Shown: piece by piece, positions 10,734 to 22,533 of the stretch
How the letters are laid out: each line of letters opens with the position of its first letter
Numbering within the stretch: the first letter of the stretch is position 1
Source: Phytophthora sp. 'mugwort'
Taxonomy: Eukaryota > Oomycota > Peronosporomycetes > Peronosporales > Peronosporaceae
Direction of reading: 5' to 3'
DNA: 64,000 bases
Assembly (NCBI GenBank): GCA_033558025.1
Contig: JAUCEF010000011.1
Coordinates: 1,798,001 to 1,862,000, forward strand
Notes under the pieces: generated by a model
Told to the model about the DNA's origin: nothing
Databases searched by the model: none
The model's input: the letters and a program-made list of their open reading frames with translations, nothing else
Position numbers and translations under genes: made by a program

Positions 10734-11690
10734 ATGGACAGCAGGCTTAGCAGCGCATATAGTGATCTCGAGTTTGTATCGTCTGACGAGGAGGAAGAAG
10801 TCATTCAGCCCACAAGACACTGGGTCTTTCAGTTTTCTGCGAAAAGTTTAGCATACTCGGTGCGGTTAAAGCAGGGATCAACACGTTTGATACAAGCGTT
10901 TACAAGTTCTTATACAACTACGGCAAGAAAGGGCATGGCGAGCGCGTGTAAAAATGCATTTCTCACCACGAATGTGCCTAGCTATAAATGGCGATGGAGA
11001 ATTTAAGATAGAGCACACGGATGCACACGGTGGAGATGCCACAAATATGAAAAAGCGAGGGATTTACGAGGCTTTCAAACAAGAAGTTGGCGACATCCTA
11101 CTTGGCTGCGGACCGAAGAAGTGCCCAAGATTCTTCAAGATCAATATGCTGACGTGCCTCAGCTGAGTGCGCTTCTGCCAGGTCCCGTTCAGCTAAAAAA
11201 AAAATGACAAGTCCCATTTGAAGTCGGCACTACCAGGTATGCTGTTTCTCAGGTATCCTATCTGGTTCAACTAGTAAATTTGCAATGAATTGGGCGCACT
11301 TGTTAGGTGGCTGGGAAATTAAGAATACTGCGAAGCTTCTTGAGTGGGCCGTTCCGCGCTTATGCTTGTCTCGGGCTGAATTTTTTTGTGTGGAGACAGC
11401 CACATTTATTCTGGGGACTTTGACGCTGCTCGAGATGCGGAGAAGTTCTACAGCATGCCGACTCATTTCTGGAATGAATCGATGTTCTTAGAGTTCTTTG
11501 AGGACGATATAGCAACTGACGATGGCAATAAGGCAACGTGTTTTGGCCTTGTTGTTACTTCTCGGCAGATATTCCGCCCAACGTGCCTTACGGACACAAT
11601 GGTCAGGTTGAAGCAACGGGAGGAGTGGTTCGGCGGTGCATCGACCTTTCTCGCTGCAAACGTGGACGGTAGTGACTAAGAGGAGCACAC
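10734..11690 (+). pseudogene. MULE transposase N-terminal relic
   Basis: Pieces in shifting frames show the pattern of oomycete Mutator-like transposases. There is an acidic N-terminus (SSDEEEE) followed by HWVFQF. Next comes a Gly/Lys-rich linker, then GDGEFKIEHTDAHGGDATNM, which resembles the family's Cys/His-poor DNA-binding region, and GCGPKKCP. A later frame at 11386-11679 gives FYSMPTHFWNESMFLEFFED and CFGLVVTSRQIFR, the region preceding the catalytic domain. The DDE core is missing; copia sequence follows at once. Assigned by pattern only. Confidence 0.5.
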
Positions 11691-12943
11691 GAAGCTTAAG
11701 ATGAACAAGGTTGCAGCCGTAGTGACCTTGCAGGTGGAAAAGAAGCTCTCAAAGCCGGAAAGACTATCCTGCGTGGCGCCTGCGTATTGAGCGGACTCAA
11801 TGTGTGCAGATATGGCGCAGCTGGTCAGCGGCAAGGAGCCCTTCGATGACAGCTTGCCATATCCAACGAAGAAGTGTTGGCGCAGTCGCTGTAGCAAGGC
11901 AAATGGCCTCCTCATCTCTGATATCTCTGACAAGGTTCTCATTTCCGGATACAGTTAACCAAGTGGATCCCATTGAGCTCTGGCGTGTCTTGGTTGATAA
12001 TTTCGGTCAAGGGCGTGGGGTTAACACGGTGTTGATCTGGGAACGACTGTACGGGCGGATGCTCCGCGCCGATGAGTCTGTGCGTGATTACATCGAGGGT
12101 CTCTTACAAATGCAGTGACTTGACTGAAAATAATGATCCGATGTCCGACTCGCGCCTCGCCAAGATTATGCTCACCAAGGCCCATGCGGTCTATCCAATG
12201 ATAACTGATGAAGTTACGGAGGGAAACTACGTCGTGACCCAGCATACAAGTATTCAGTGCGTGATTCTTGTGGCAGGCTGGAAAATGCAGAGATCCAGCG
12301 GCAGCAGCGCGGTCCTTATAGTGACGCGAGCAGCAGCCTTGGCCTGGCGTCGCAACCTCAAATTAATGCAGTTCGCCATTATCGCAACAATGGCAAGGTC
12401 CCCCATCGTTCTTAGCCACACCAGCGTTGTGGTGGTAAGTATGGTGGTCACAGGAGCAATAGCAGTTCTGTGTGTGGGCTAACGAAGTCCATGAGTCATA
12501 CTGACAGAATGGCAAAGAAGACGAAGAACTTGAAGTGCAATGCATGTGGCGAAAAAGGACATTGGCGTGGTGATGCTGCGTGCAAGCAGTCGAAACGTCA
12601 GATGTCAGCAGGTGGCAGCGATCAACCTGTGCAGTCATTTGGTGGAGCTGTCCTGCGTGAAGTATCTGACCAACGCTCACGTGTTGTGGAGCACATGACT
12701 TCCCGGTCGTCGCATGTACTCACGAGCATGAGGCATCGGGAATCATCACGATGGATGACGTGCGTAAATTGCTTGGTTCCCAGGCAGCTCAACAAATGCA
12801 AGAGCGGATGAACAGCAGTACGGTCGCTCGTGATAGTGGTTCGAATCAGGCTTGTTCACCTCAGAATTCACCGACTCGTCCACCGTCAAGCCCAGCCGTA
12901 ATCACGCAATACTCGCCTACCACACCGGCATCGCCTGACCGCT

Positions 12944-13375
12944 ATGGTCAATATGGCAATTACGAGCAAGAGTGGTCCACCGTTGCAAGCAGACGAAATT
13001 GAATGGCTACTGGATAGTGGTTCACAGGTGAATTTGTCTGGGGATTTGACATGTTTTTCGTTTATTGATCGTGAATCCAAGAGCAACTTGCTAATGGCCT
13101 GCGGTGAATCTGAGCTTGTGCAAGCAAGTGGCAGTGTGGTATTTCGCGTGGAGAATGGAGTCACGGGTCAGTTGGAGCCGCGTCGATTGGATGAAGTCCA
13201 CTACTCGCCCAACGCGCACGTGAACCTGATCAGCATAGACTACATGCGTGTCTGTGGCTTCAAGTTGGAATTTAACGATGATCAGAGCACAGCGTGGCTC
13301 TGTAAGGATGATCTGAAGCTACGCTTCGAATGTCACGATATGCTTTACCGCCTGTGTGCAAAGCGATCGCTGTGA
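12944..13375 (+). pseudogene. Copia protease domain
   Basis: A 143-codon open frame includes EIEWLLDSGSQVNLSGD, the retropepsin active site with D-S-G-S. It continues into the region before the integrase zinc finger (NLISIDYMRVCGFKLEF). It ends in a stop at 13375, separating it from integrase. Confidence 0.8.
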
Positions 13376-13378
13376 CTG

Positions 13379-14330
13379 GTGGGAGCAGTTGAACAGCGCA
13401 AAAATGCCATGGGGTTGTCGCACAACCGCCTTGGGCATGTCAACATGAAGTTGATCAAAGAGCTTCCGGGAAACCAGGTTGATTTCGGAATTAACCTTAA
13501 CATGAATTCGTTGATGGACTATGAATGTGTTCCCTGTTTGTCGGCTAGATTCAAGCGTACAGCGTACAAGTGATGTCCGAATCGCCGCAAGCAACCACTT
13601 GAGAAACTATATGTTGACCTGTGTAGTATCAACCAGGACACAGCCACTGGTGAAAAGCAATTCATGCTCGTGGTTGATGAGGCCACTCGATACAAGTGGT
13701 GATATTTGTTAAAGAAGAAGAGCGAGGCTACAGCATTGATTAAAGAGCTCGTCCTGCGACTCAACACGCAATTCAAGAAAGTTGGACATCAAGTGACGAC
13801 TTGCATTCAGGTCGAGGTGGTAAGTTCATGAACGAAAAACTACGTCAATTCTGCTCAAACAGGGGTATCATGAACAAGTACACAAATGCATACTCACCTG
13901 AGGAGAACAGTGTCGTGGAGCGGGAGAACGGGATGGTGCTTCCCCGACTTCGCGCTGTACTTCATGCCACGAACCTGATCAACTTGTTATGGGGTGAAGC
14001 TCTCCTCCACACTGTTGACATGATGAACCTCTTGCCAACAGCATCCCTGCGTGGGAAGTCGCCGCACGAAATGCTGTTCGGGTCTGTACAGGTACTACGC
14101 CATCGGGTTGTCTCGCACATGCCTATGTGCCACCTGAAACACGTACAACAAGGGCGAAGCTAGACCCACGGTCTACGCTCTCGCTCTTTCTCGGCTACAG
14201 CACGGAAACCATCGGCTACAAGCTAACGAATCTCCGAACTGGTTTGGTGACGACTAGCGCAGTGGAAATGTACATTTTCATGAGAAGTTTACTGTGGCAC
14301 GTGATTATGCCCGTCGACTGTTGTTGAACA
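13379..14330 (+). pseudogene. Copia integrase (zinc-binding and core)
   Basis: The H-x-H...C-x2-C region is at 13379-13573 (LSHNRLGHVNMKLI ... CVPCLSARF). After two stop codons the core follows. It shows LYVDLCSINQDTATGEKQF around the first Asp and HSGRGGKF...YTNAYSPEENSVVERENG with the catalytic Glu (13801-14163). The stretch RSTLSLFLGYSTETIGYKL at 14165-14235 is the usual copia integrase tail. Confidence 0.85.
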
Positions 14331-14538
14331 CGTATCAGAGCGGTGCCTCTGACCTCACAAATGAAATGCCAATCGTACCTATCACGTCAACAGTGGAGGA
14401 TCATTTGTCCTTGAAGCCGGAGCAGTTCAGAGGATCTCGGCTGCACAAGGACGTTGTTCCTGCCTCCAGAGCGAGAGCTGACAATAATTCCCGATCCTGT
14501 GGAAGTATCAGGTCAGCAAGGCCAATCAGCCACCGCCT

Positions 14539-15924
14539 GTGAAACCTGTACAGAAGAAGCAGAAACACTGGCGGCGCTCTAACCATGGTGGTGTTCCCAG
14601 CGATGAATTTACGCCACCAATTAAGGAAGTACTCCCGGTGTCTGCGCGCACCACGACCCCACGAAGAAAAAGGAAGTTGCCTGCTCTCCGCGAGTACGCG
14701 GTCGGCTCCATCCTAAACTCTCTAGCTGAGATCCCGATACCCAACACGTACAAACAGGCCAAGGCGTGTATATATTGGCTTGAATGGAAGGCAGCCATGG
14801 AGGAAGAACTGGCGTCTTTGCGAGAGCATGGCACGTGGAAACTTGTTGACCGAGCGAAAGCTAAACACCAGACGGTCATAATCAACCGCTGGTTCTTTGC
14901 GGTAAAACGCGACGCCAAGGGCCGGATAATAAGATTCAAGGCTTGCTTAGTGTTTCATGGATTCAAGCAGAGGTATGGGTGTGGATTATGTTGAAACATT
15001 TGCCCCTGTCATCCGTTTCGAGGCCATTAGAGCAGTCATTCTGTATGCTGTAAAGAGAGGCTGGCAAGTCCTACAGTTTGATGTCAAGACATCGTTCTTG
15101 TACGGACTTCAAGAAGAATGCATCTTCATGGAACAGCCTGCAGACTTTGAAGAAAACGGAGGCCAATATATTTGCCAGTTGCTTAAGTCGTTATACGGTC
15201 TGAAACAAGCACTGCTGTATGGAACAAGACACTTCATAAGCTATTGACGAAGATTGGATTTACGCGCTTGGACGGCGACTATGGACTCTATGCGATGTAC
15301 GGGTCTGATGGAGATGTGAATATGCTGCTCATTGTCTATGTAGATGACCTTCTTCTAATGGGACCTCTCTGGTTATGCTCGAACATTGCTGACAAATTAA
15401 AGGGGGCGTTCACCCTCACGAGCATGGGTGAGGTGAAGTCCCTGCTTGGAATTGAAATTACGACCGATAGAATCCACAACAAGATTGGCTATTGCCAGCG
15501 TGCACACATCGACAAGATCCTGAAGGTTTACAACATACAAGATGCATATGGCTGCTGGACACCTCAATCGACCAGCGAGTCCAAGGCCAAGGTAAAGCCC
15601 CTTGCACCAGGCACAAAACTGCCATATCGGGAGATCGTAGGGTCACTCCAATACTTAGTGTCTGGCTCGCGGCCTGGCATCGCACATGCTGTGCGTCGTT
15701 TTGGCAAGTACTCGTGCATTGAGCACAAGCACTACCGTGAAGCTCAGCGAGTTTTGCGTTATCTCAAACAGACACGTGATCACGGATTGCATATGGACGT
15801 CGTGCCAGGTGACGATATTGAAGTTGTTGTCTTCACTGACAGTGATTATGCCAACGACCCGGATGATTCAAAATCGATCTCGGGGTACATCACCTTCCTC
15901 GATGGCAATGTTGTCTCGTATTGA
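14539..15924 (+). pseudogene. Copia reverse transcriptase
   Basis: RT begins around WKAAMEEELASLREHGTW (14780). It continues after a frameshift at about 14970 with VDYVETFAPVIRFEAIR and QFDVKTSFLYG. After a second break at 15240 it shows the catalytic LLIVYVDDLLLMG (15244-15924). The family's usual FLNG reads FLYG here. The YVDD box itself is intact. Confidence 0.9.
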
Positions 15925-16310
15925 TCACGGAAGCAAGATATTAACGCGCAATCCAGCACTGAAGCTGAATACATCACAATGAATGAAGGCGTGAAAGCTA
16001 TTCTGTAGATGGACGGACGTCTAGAAGAACTACAATGGTCTGCAACGACACCATTGTTGCGTGGCGACAACCAAGCAGCTCTATACCTAAAAGAGAAACC
16101 AAGCAAGCATGCGGCAACCAACCATATCAAGAACATATATCATCTCATCCGCCGTCTTGTTGAAAATGGAGAGCTTAAAACGCAACATGTGTCAACCAGC
16201 GAGAATACTGCAGACATCATGACCAAGGCATTGACCAATGATAAGTTCACCAAGTTCTGCAAGCAAATGAAGATCCTGCCCGTGAAGGTTTGCAAGCTGC
16301 AGAACAGCAC
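15820..16310 (+). pseudogene. Copia RNase H
   Basis: VVVFTDSDYANDPDDSKSISGY, an in-frame TGA after VVSY, then STEAEYITMNEG and LLRGDNQAALYLKEKPSKHA follow the copia RNase H pattern. The sequence ends with HVSTSENTADIMTKAL. A second stop lies at about 16008. Confidence 0.85.
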
Positions 16311-17040
16311 GACCAGCAATCAACCCCTCAAGTTATCATGGCTACGCCATAAGCAGTATGCGCTCGAGTCGCGTGCAAGGTGCCAGCATCAGTCTGCAGA
16401 CTGCTAGCAGCTCACCTTGACGTGCATTCACGAGCGAGTGGGAGTGTGAGGTACCAGCGGTACCAGTGCAGCAGCACATGCACACATGCAGAACACACGG
16501 CCGCAGTCGGTGCTCAACTTGAAGGAAACGTCTGCCACGATGAGAGGTCGCAGCCGTTCCTCATCTTGCTCAGCGGCTATGCCAACAGGCAGCCAGCTAC
16601 AGAGCCGTTTTCCAGCATTCTATAGCAGAGAGGAAGCAGTTAGGAAACTACTCAATACCGCATGGGTCTCACTCTCTGGGCACTCTCTTCACTTCCGTAT
16701 TGGTCTCCTGCAGGAGAACCACAGCGCTTTGTGTGTGCCGCCGCCTTGGTCAATCCCGCCGAGGCATTCTGCCAAGGCAACGTTGATTGTTGACTTCTTC
16801 GTTATTCCCTGGTGGTGCGATAGCCCCGTCAAGCTGACGCTTTTGAACTAACACTCAGTACATGGCATCCAGCACCTCTCAATCAGAGGTCTGTGCAATA
16901 AAGCACAACCGCAAATTGTGTCTGAAGCATCGGGTGGAATTGGTAGCGGATTCGAATCTCATGAAGAATCTTGGTACTTGACGGAGTATGGGTACAGTGT
17001 TCGACGAATCTGGGCGCGTTTTAGATTGTGGCGTGCGAAG
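16311..17040. other. No recognised gene
   Basis: This stretch follows the copia RNase H end and would be where a 3' LTR should lie. I found no matching left copy. Short Ser/Arg-rich ORFs at 16380-16851 are not convincing genes. Confidence 0.3.
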
Positions 17041-17531
17041 TGCAAGCATGTCTTTTGACGCGTTGCAGTTCTATTTTTTACATGAAGATCACGACAACCG
17101 AGTGGGGATTTATCAGTGAGAGAGGATTCGAACGACTTGGAAAGTAATAAGAACGCGACGCTGCATCATCGTCTTATTACGATGCTTTCGAACGATCCCG
17201 AGAAGAGTGCGAGCAATTTTTGTTTGGTACTATGAAGGTGAGAAAGACGGGGAGGCCTTACGGCATCATTCTGCTCCCGTCAATGAAGGCAATCTCATTC
17301 CATATGCACCATCAGAACGTCTCCAGAGCGATGAAGCTCTCCTTATTTACGCGAAGGAGGCAGCCTCAATCAAGATGAAGCACATCAGGACGACCTCGTC
17401 GTTTTTAACGCGATGGTTCCGTGTCTAGCAACATAACTCGGAGCTGAAGTTGCCACCGCACGTGTTGCAGGAAGTTCAGCGGGGCGTCATTCTCTTCAGA
17501 GATCACATGGTGCCCAGCATGAACAATTGGA
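17041..17531 (+). pseudogene. Decayed sixth copy of the bZIP-like family
   Basis: Three pieces are collinear with the C-terminal half of the neighbouring gene 17754-19400, on the opposite strand. MSFDALQFYF (17048) matches its VFEALQFFF. NLIPYAPSERL (about 17290-17325) matches DIYPYVPQERI. LTRWFRV, then a stop codon where the neighbour has Lys, then LPPHVLQEVQRG and HMVPSMN (17405-17525) match its final 40 residues. Frame changes and the stop mark it as dead. It lies head-to-head with the C-terminus of the intact gene, suggesting an inverted duplication. Confidence 0.75.
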
Positions 17532-17753
17532 ACCTCCACATTTTTTTTCTTAACTACATGTAGACAGCACCTGGACTCCCCAGTGGTCACCCACCCGAGT
17601 ATCACAGCATGAACCAGTCGCAGTATGGCGCATTCATGAACAAGGTTAAGCATTAAAATCGCATGCATGTTTGCGTCGTTAAAAGTTTCTGAATATCTGC
17701 ACTAGTTCTACATCATATTTGATCCGCTCGCGAAAAAAGACAAGAGCAAACCC

Positions 17754-19400
17754 TTATCGGGAATCGTAGATGACTCGATGCATGCTCTGAACCATCGTGT
17801 CAGAAAAGCAAGCCAGCCCCTGGCGGACTTCCTGGAGGACGTGTGGTGGGATGTCCATCTCTGTGTGGTGCAACTTAACACGAAAAAAACGTGTGAGCAC
17901 CACCACGCGCTCGTACTCATCGTCTTCGTCTTCCTCGGGATCCCGAGGGTACGGAAAGCCTCCGTTTCCATAAAGCGGGTGGCGAGTGCGTGTCTTTTTC
18001 TTCCGGTTCGGAGGCCGCTTGCAAAAATGTTCCGTGAACTTCATCGCAGCGTTAATATCCATGCGAATGCGTTCTTGTGGAACGTAAGGATATATGTCGT
18101 CCACATCCACGGAGTCGGTGGCGACTAGCGCGTACGGGGCCTGACCTCCGTGGCCATCATCCATATCGGGCTCAATCAGCTTGAAAAACTTGACAATGTT
18201 CTTCTCGACCTTGACGCCATGCGCCATCGTGCTGACAAGCCGATGATTCGAGAACGAGGTGCTCGCTGTGGTGTCGTCATCCTCACGCACTGTGATGTCT
18301 CCCAGCATTTCTGAAATACTGATTTCCATATTCCGAAAGAAAAACTGGAGCGCTTCAAAAACCTGCCGAACGGATCTTACGCCAACGAACGGCGTGTTGT
18401 CTATCTTTTCTGCGCAGTAATGCCCCTCCATCGTCTCAAACTTGCCTTCCTGGCTCCACGGCGTGACACATGGCAGAAACTTTGTTCTCTCCGTGATGAA
18501 GTCATCTGCCTGTTTCAGCTTCAGCTCCTTCAGATCCACAAGCGCCGCTCGTCTCTGCTTCAAATCAGTCGTTAAATGGATAAAGTTCTCGATCGGGCTC
18601 TCGGAGCACTTCATCAAGTATTCCGCCGCCATGATGGAATGGGCATTCCTCAGCAGCATATCCTGCTTCCTCGATTCCGCTCTCAACCTGTCGTTGTCTT
18701 GAATTCGTGACAGCAACTGCTCTTTCTCCATGAAGAAGGAATCGGGAATCCCGCTCGCTCTCCTCAACCGAACGACCTGCTGCTTCAGTTCCACCAGTTC
18801 CGCCTCCAGCATCGCCTTCTTCTCTTTGCGTACAATATACGTAGGCTTCTTATCCCTCTTCTTCCGTTGAGGCTCTCCGTCCTCCTCCTTCGCGGAATTC
18901 TTCGCAGGCCTGCCCACTCTCTTCTTCATCGGACTCGTAGGAGGCTCCTGTCTCTTCCTGCCTCGTTCAACAGACTCCTCTGTAGCAGTAGGAGGGGTCT
19001 GTTCCTCCGAGGTGCTGTCGTGCTCCGTCCTGCGCCTCTGGTGCTGCGGAAAGTGCGTCGACTTGCTTGGAACCTCTTCTCCACGTCTATGCTGTTCGTA
19101 CTGCGGCTTGCGGCCAGTACTCACGGACTGGATGAGCGACAAAAGGTTGTCAGCATCTGCGGATCTGTTCGGCGTCGTCCTGGGCGAGATGCGGGACCTT
19201 AGGGTGCATCCTTCCTGCGGAAAGAACGGGCGCGGGAAGGATGGCGCTAGGACGAAACTCTGGTGCCCCGAGGCCCCCGGAGGTCGCAGGGATCTGGAAA
19301 CACCGCTAAAGTCGCGCGCGTCCCGCGCAGCGTCGTACGGATCTATGGAAGCCGTCGGGGACGCACTGGAGCGTGCGCTGCGACGAGAAAATAATCCCAT
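17754..19400 (-). CDS. bZIP-like / 'M96 mating-specific' family protein 1
   Basis: A 548-residue intact ORF and the longest member of the cluster. Residues 1-150 are Ser/Pro/Arg-rich and disordered. KKRVGRPAKN at about 159-168 resembles an AT-hook. A basic stretch at 178-195 leads into a Leu/Val heptad coil (196-214), giving a bZIP-like DNA-binding and dimerisation unit. It lacks the classic N-x7-R bZIP signature. The C-terminal half carries the family's conserved blocks: FETMEGHYCAEK, VFEALQFFF, ISEMLGDITVREDDD, DIYPYVPQERI and VVVLTRFFRVKLHH. Similar oomycete proteins are usually labelled M96 mating-specific; that role is not shown here. A nuclear regulatory role is an inference. No intron or lesion is seen. 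Confidence 0.8.
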   Translation of the reverse strand: MGLFSRRSARSSASPTASIDPYDAARDARDFSGVSRSLRPPGASGHQSFVLAPSFPRPFFPQEGCTLRSRISPRTTPNRSADADNLLSLIQSVSTGRKPQYEQHRRGEEVPSKSTHFPQHQRRRTEHDSTSEEQTPPTATEESVERGRKRQEPPTSPMKKRVGRPAKNSAKEEDGEPQRKKRDKKPTYIVRKEKKAMLEAELVELKQQVVRLRRASGIPDSFFMEKEQLLSRIQDNDRLRAESRKQDMLLRNAHSIMAAEYLMKCSESPIENFIHLTTDLKQRRAALVDLKELKLKQADDFITERTKFLPCVTPWSQEGKFETMEGHYCAEKIDNTPFVGVRSVRQVFEALQFFFRNMEISISEMLGDITVREDDDTTASTSFSNHRLVSTMAHGVKVEKNIVKFFKLIEPDMDDGHGGQAPYALVATDSVDVDDIYPYVPQERIRMDINAAMKFTEHFCKRPPNRKKKTRTRHPLYGNGGFPYPRDPEEDEDDEYERVVVLTRFFRVKLHHTEMDIPPHVLQEVRQGLACFSDTMVQSMHRVIYDSR

Positions 19401-20016
19401 AGAAATCAGGGGATTGCGCTCTCTGCTGCTTGATTGCGACTGTGAAGGTGAAACAGGATGTCACGGCGTGCGGAAATAACTATGCCGTGTGCAAACGCGA
19501 AAGGTAATGGGTTCTTTGTTAGTGGTGATAGGGTAAAGAACAACTGTTAAAACGGGACATACTGTGGATTCTGATATGATTATCTGCACACTTTTTTTGG
19601 ATCGCTGATTGTGTTGTATGTCTGTGATAACAAAACACGCATCATCAAAAATTGCTTGTGGATTGCTACAAAAACAAAGACTGACCCCGCATATGCACTG
19701 TCCAGTAATCGCTGTTCTGACCGGCTCTATTATTAATGCCACTTGTGGCGCAAAGCCAATGTTGGACCATGTGCACGTCAACGCGCTTTCGTCTACAATC
19801 ATCCCATGACCTTCGCACGACGTCACTGTGAGGACATTGCATGTTGAGAACAGCACGTGACTCGGAGCCCAAGCCGAGCTGCTAGCCGTCGGAACGCGGA
19901 GTCTTTTGCTCACGTTGACACCGTCACGTTCTGTATGTTGACAAGATGACGGGACGCAGACTGCGCAGATGTCTTGTATCCATAATCCTATGGATGCTCT
20001 AGGTCTTAGTACGTAC
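19401..20016. other. Spacer between two minus-strand paralogs
   Basis: This holds the 5' flank of the 17754-19400 gene and the 3' flank of the 20017-21471 gene. No ORF of note is supported. Purine/pyrimidine content is mixed and no clear Inr match was found. Confidence 0.3.
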
Positions 20017-21471
20017 TTAGTGCGTGCGTCGCAGTGCGAGGGTCCGCTGCATGGCCCGTACAAGTTCCTCACCCCAGCGGCCAATCTCATGACGGGTCTC
20101 CTCCAAGACGTCGTATGACACGTCCAGATTCGAGTGGTGCAGCTTAATCAGCGACCACAGCGTGACCTTGACCACCAGTTCGCTACCGATATCGTCACTA
20201 CATCGCGTGCGAACGTCGTCCTCACGATGAATATAGTGATGCTCCTCTTTCGGCAGACGCGTTAGCAACAACGCTGCTGTAACGTCTTTCCGCATGCGCT
20301 CCTGGACCCGATAGGGATACAGCTCGTCCTCATCCACAAAATCTGCCATAATGATGCCAAACTCGCTGGTCGCCGTGCCATTGGGGCCGCTTGATGTAGT
20401 CGCTTCATGGAATTCATTGAACTGCAGAGAGTTGGTTTCCAACGGCGGAGCCTGAGGAGCGGATCCCGTCGAAGTCACTAATCTCAGCTGCGTAACATTA
20501 TCATCGCCATTGTCATCGTCCTCACGGATCGTGATATTGCCCAGAACCTCCGACATGCTCATCTCAACGTTTGCAATTTGGAAAAGAGCCGCGTCAAATA
20601 CTGCACGAACACTCGTAGCGCCACGAAAGTGAGCAACAGCGAACCGCACGGCGCAGTAATCCCCTCTCGACGTTTCAAACCGCTCTTCTTCGCAGTATTG
20701 TCGTCCAGGTTCCAGTCCTCGACTGCGACGCAGCAGAAACTCGAGCGTCGCTCGCAGCTTGACATGCTTCATGGCCACTAGCTCTCGATGACGCTGCACC
20801 CTATCCAACCCGAGCTTTATACAGGTATTGATGGGGCTGATATCGTGCTGTTGCTGTACATAGCCCGAAATTAAGCCTTGGACATCCGCCAGCGTTGACT
20901 GTCTCGATTGCACTGCATCTCGCAGAATGGTATTCATCACCGGAGCTTGAGTATGCTTCTTCACGTGCAGCGCATTGGAAACAATGGCCTGTGACTTGAG
21001 GCTATCCAGTTGGCCCTGTAACTGCTCGAGTTGACTCAACAGCTCCATCTTCTGCTCCTTGCGAAGCGTATGAGTGGGTTTACGCTCCTTGCGCGGCGGC
21101 TTGCCCTGCTTGGGCTCCGATCCCTTCTTGCTAGTTTTCTGTCGTTTCGAGCCTCCTTTGGCATCATCGGCACTGCTCTCGTCCCCACTGGTGCTCGTAA
21201 CACTGTGTGGTTGCTTTCGATCGGCCTGGTAGGGCATCAGGGGGCTCTGCACCGCTGAATATGCTGCGTTCGCCAACGGGGACGGTATTTTTGCGTTCAA
21301 GTCCGTCCAGGGCGTGGAATTCATGGAGTTGGCACCGAAACTGCCTCCGTTGAGCGGACGTCTGCGGGGCAACGCCGTTGGAGTAAGTCGGGGGCTGCTG
21401 TAGCGCGTGTCGCGTAAGGGGAAGTTGCCGTCGTCACGGCCCATGTCCGATACGTGGAATGGTGAATGCAT
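20017..21471 (-). CDS. bZIP-like / 'M96' family protein 2
   Basis: The open frame extends to 21495 but starts there with GTG; the first ATG is at 21471 (MHSPFHVSDMG), giving 484 residues. The N-terminus is Ser/Pro-rich. A long basic stretch, residues about 105-141, ends in KPTHTLRKEQ, and a Leu heptad coil (LLSQLEQLQGQLDSLK) spans about 142-162. The C-terminal half has RFETSRGDYCAVRF, VFDAALFQIANVEMSMSEVL, NITIREDDD, DFVDEDELYPYRVQERMRKD and a closing WGEELVRAMQRTL helix. The protein is most likely nuclear. It is transcribed in the same direction as 17754-19400 and divergently from 22534-23856, across about 1 kb. Confidence 0.8.
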   Translation of the reverse strand: MHSPFHVSDMGRDDGNFPLRDTRYSSPRLTPTALPRRRPLNGGSFGANSMNSTPWTDLNAKIPSPLANAAYSAVQSPLMPYQADRKQPHSVTSTSGDESSADDAKGGSKRQKTSKKGSEPKQGKPPRKERKPTHTLRKEQKMELLSQLEQLQGQLDSLKSQAIVSNALHVKKHTQAPVMNTILRDAVQSRQSTLADVQGLISGYVQQQHDISPINTCIKLGLDRVQRHRELVAMKHVKLRATLEFLLRRSRGLEPGRQYCEEERFETSRGDYCAVRFAVAHFRGATSVRAVFDAALFQIANVEMSMSEVLGNITIREDDDNGDDNVTQLRLVTSTGSAPQAPPLETNSLQFNEFHEATTSSGPNGTATSEFGIIMADFVDEDELYPYRVQERMRKDVTAALLLTRLPKEEHHYIHREDDVRTRCSDDIGSELVVKVTLWSLIKLHHSNLDVSYDVLEETRHEIGRWGEELVRAMQRTLALRRTH

Positions 21472-22533
21472 ATTGCTTTCTGGTAAAACCGGCACATCGC
21501 ACTTAGCGGCGTGACGCGCTGAACGCTGCGACGAAGTTGGGGCGGAAAAGCATGGAAGGGACGCAGATTACGGCGCTCAATTAAGGCGCAAAGGCGGGCA
21601 GGAGGAGTAAGCTTAGGGGTTGAAAGCTAGGTAGGAGACGTATCCGAGCGCACCGAACCAATCGGAGTGTACCGTATTGTGAATTCCAGCCAAATTTGCT
21701 GATGCTGGTCAGTTCACCAATACAACTCTCAAGTTGTTTGGGAATCGATCAATATGACGGCAGGGTTTCGCCTAAGTCCGATTACGTACTTAATGGTGAC
21801 CATTGTGCCGCGTAATTTCGGTCGATTTGCAGGTCGATTTGGGCGCGTCGATTCAACCAATCGACCGCGGACCTTCGATTAGAACGCACAAAACTTAACT
21901 GTCGGTCGAATCGACCCGGTCGATACAGTACTGTACTCGGTCGACGCTGTTTTAATGCTTATACAGTACAGTACTTGTGAATGTAACGAGCTTACTGTAT
22001 TGGTACATGCGTTACCAACCTCTCGCCAGTAACCATGAGAAAATTGGCCTTGAAAAACGCTTCGCCATGACATGACCAGCGTGTCCCAGTGTCTGGGTTC
22101 CGAGGTCCCACGGACAGACTCGGACCATGCCTCATATCGTGACGAGTCCGCAGTCGGCATGCCCGCCTCGCCTCCCGTTGCTTGGTGAGCCCCAGTCGAG
22201 GAACCTGCTACATGTAGTTGCGCGTTTTGCGAAGAGATGGATTACGCGGACCGATTGCGTGAGAGCGGCCACCTCCTTCTGTAAATACATGCCGACAGGT
22301 TACTAGAGTAGAAGAACGTTTCGTCATTAATGACTGATTCTCACTAAGCAGTATTACCAACCAGAATGTTTGTCACTAAACCCACACGCATCCAACACCA
22401 CCATTCGCCAATTGGCACCGACAAGGAGCTCCACTCGCTCGACTAACTAAACCTTGCATCGACTACATACACTGACCTATATCCCCCTAAAAGCCTCCAG
22501 CCCCACCTTATTCCTGGTCGATGAACCCGTTTC
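21472..22533. promoter_or_regulatory. Divergent intergenic promoter region
   Basis: The 1.06-kb gap between divergent paralogs should contain both promoters. TCATTAATGACTGATTC near 22324 is a weak Inr-like match for the plus gene. A short direct repetition of GGTCGAT/TCGATT motifs occurs at 21820-21950. One CTACATGTAG palindrome lies at 22208-22217. No ORF here looks real. Confidence 0.35.

Larger units (their letters stand above)
11700..16310 (+). mobile_element. Degenerate Ty1/copia retrotransposon
   Basis: The order gag, CCHC zinc knuckle, aspartic protease, integrase, reverse transcriptase, RNase H is diagnostic of Ty1/copia. Gag remains at about 11800-12480 (ELWRVLVDNFGQGRGVNTV). The zinc knuckle, C-x2-C-x4-H-x6-C, is at about 12538-12590. 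All pol domains are present but split by at least five frameshifts or stop codons. I could not match a left and right LTR by eye. The left end runs into the MULE relic and the right end fades after 16310, so the element may be truncated at both sides. Confidence 0.9.

Noticed and set aside
16311..16860. 3' LTR of the copia element
   Set aside because: No matching sequence at the left end could be found by eye.
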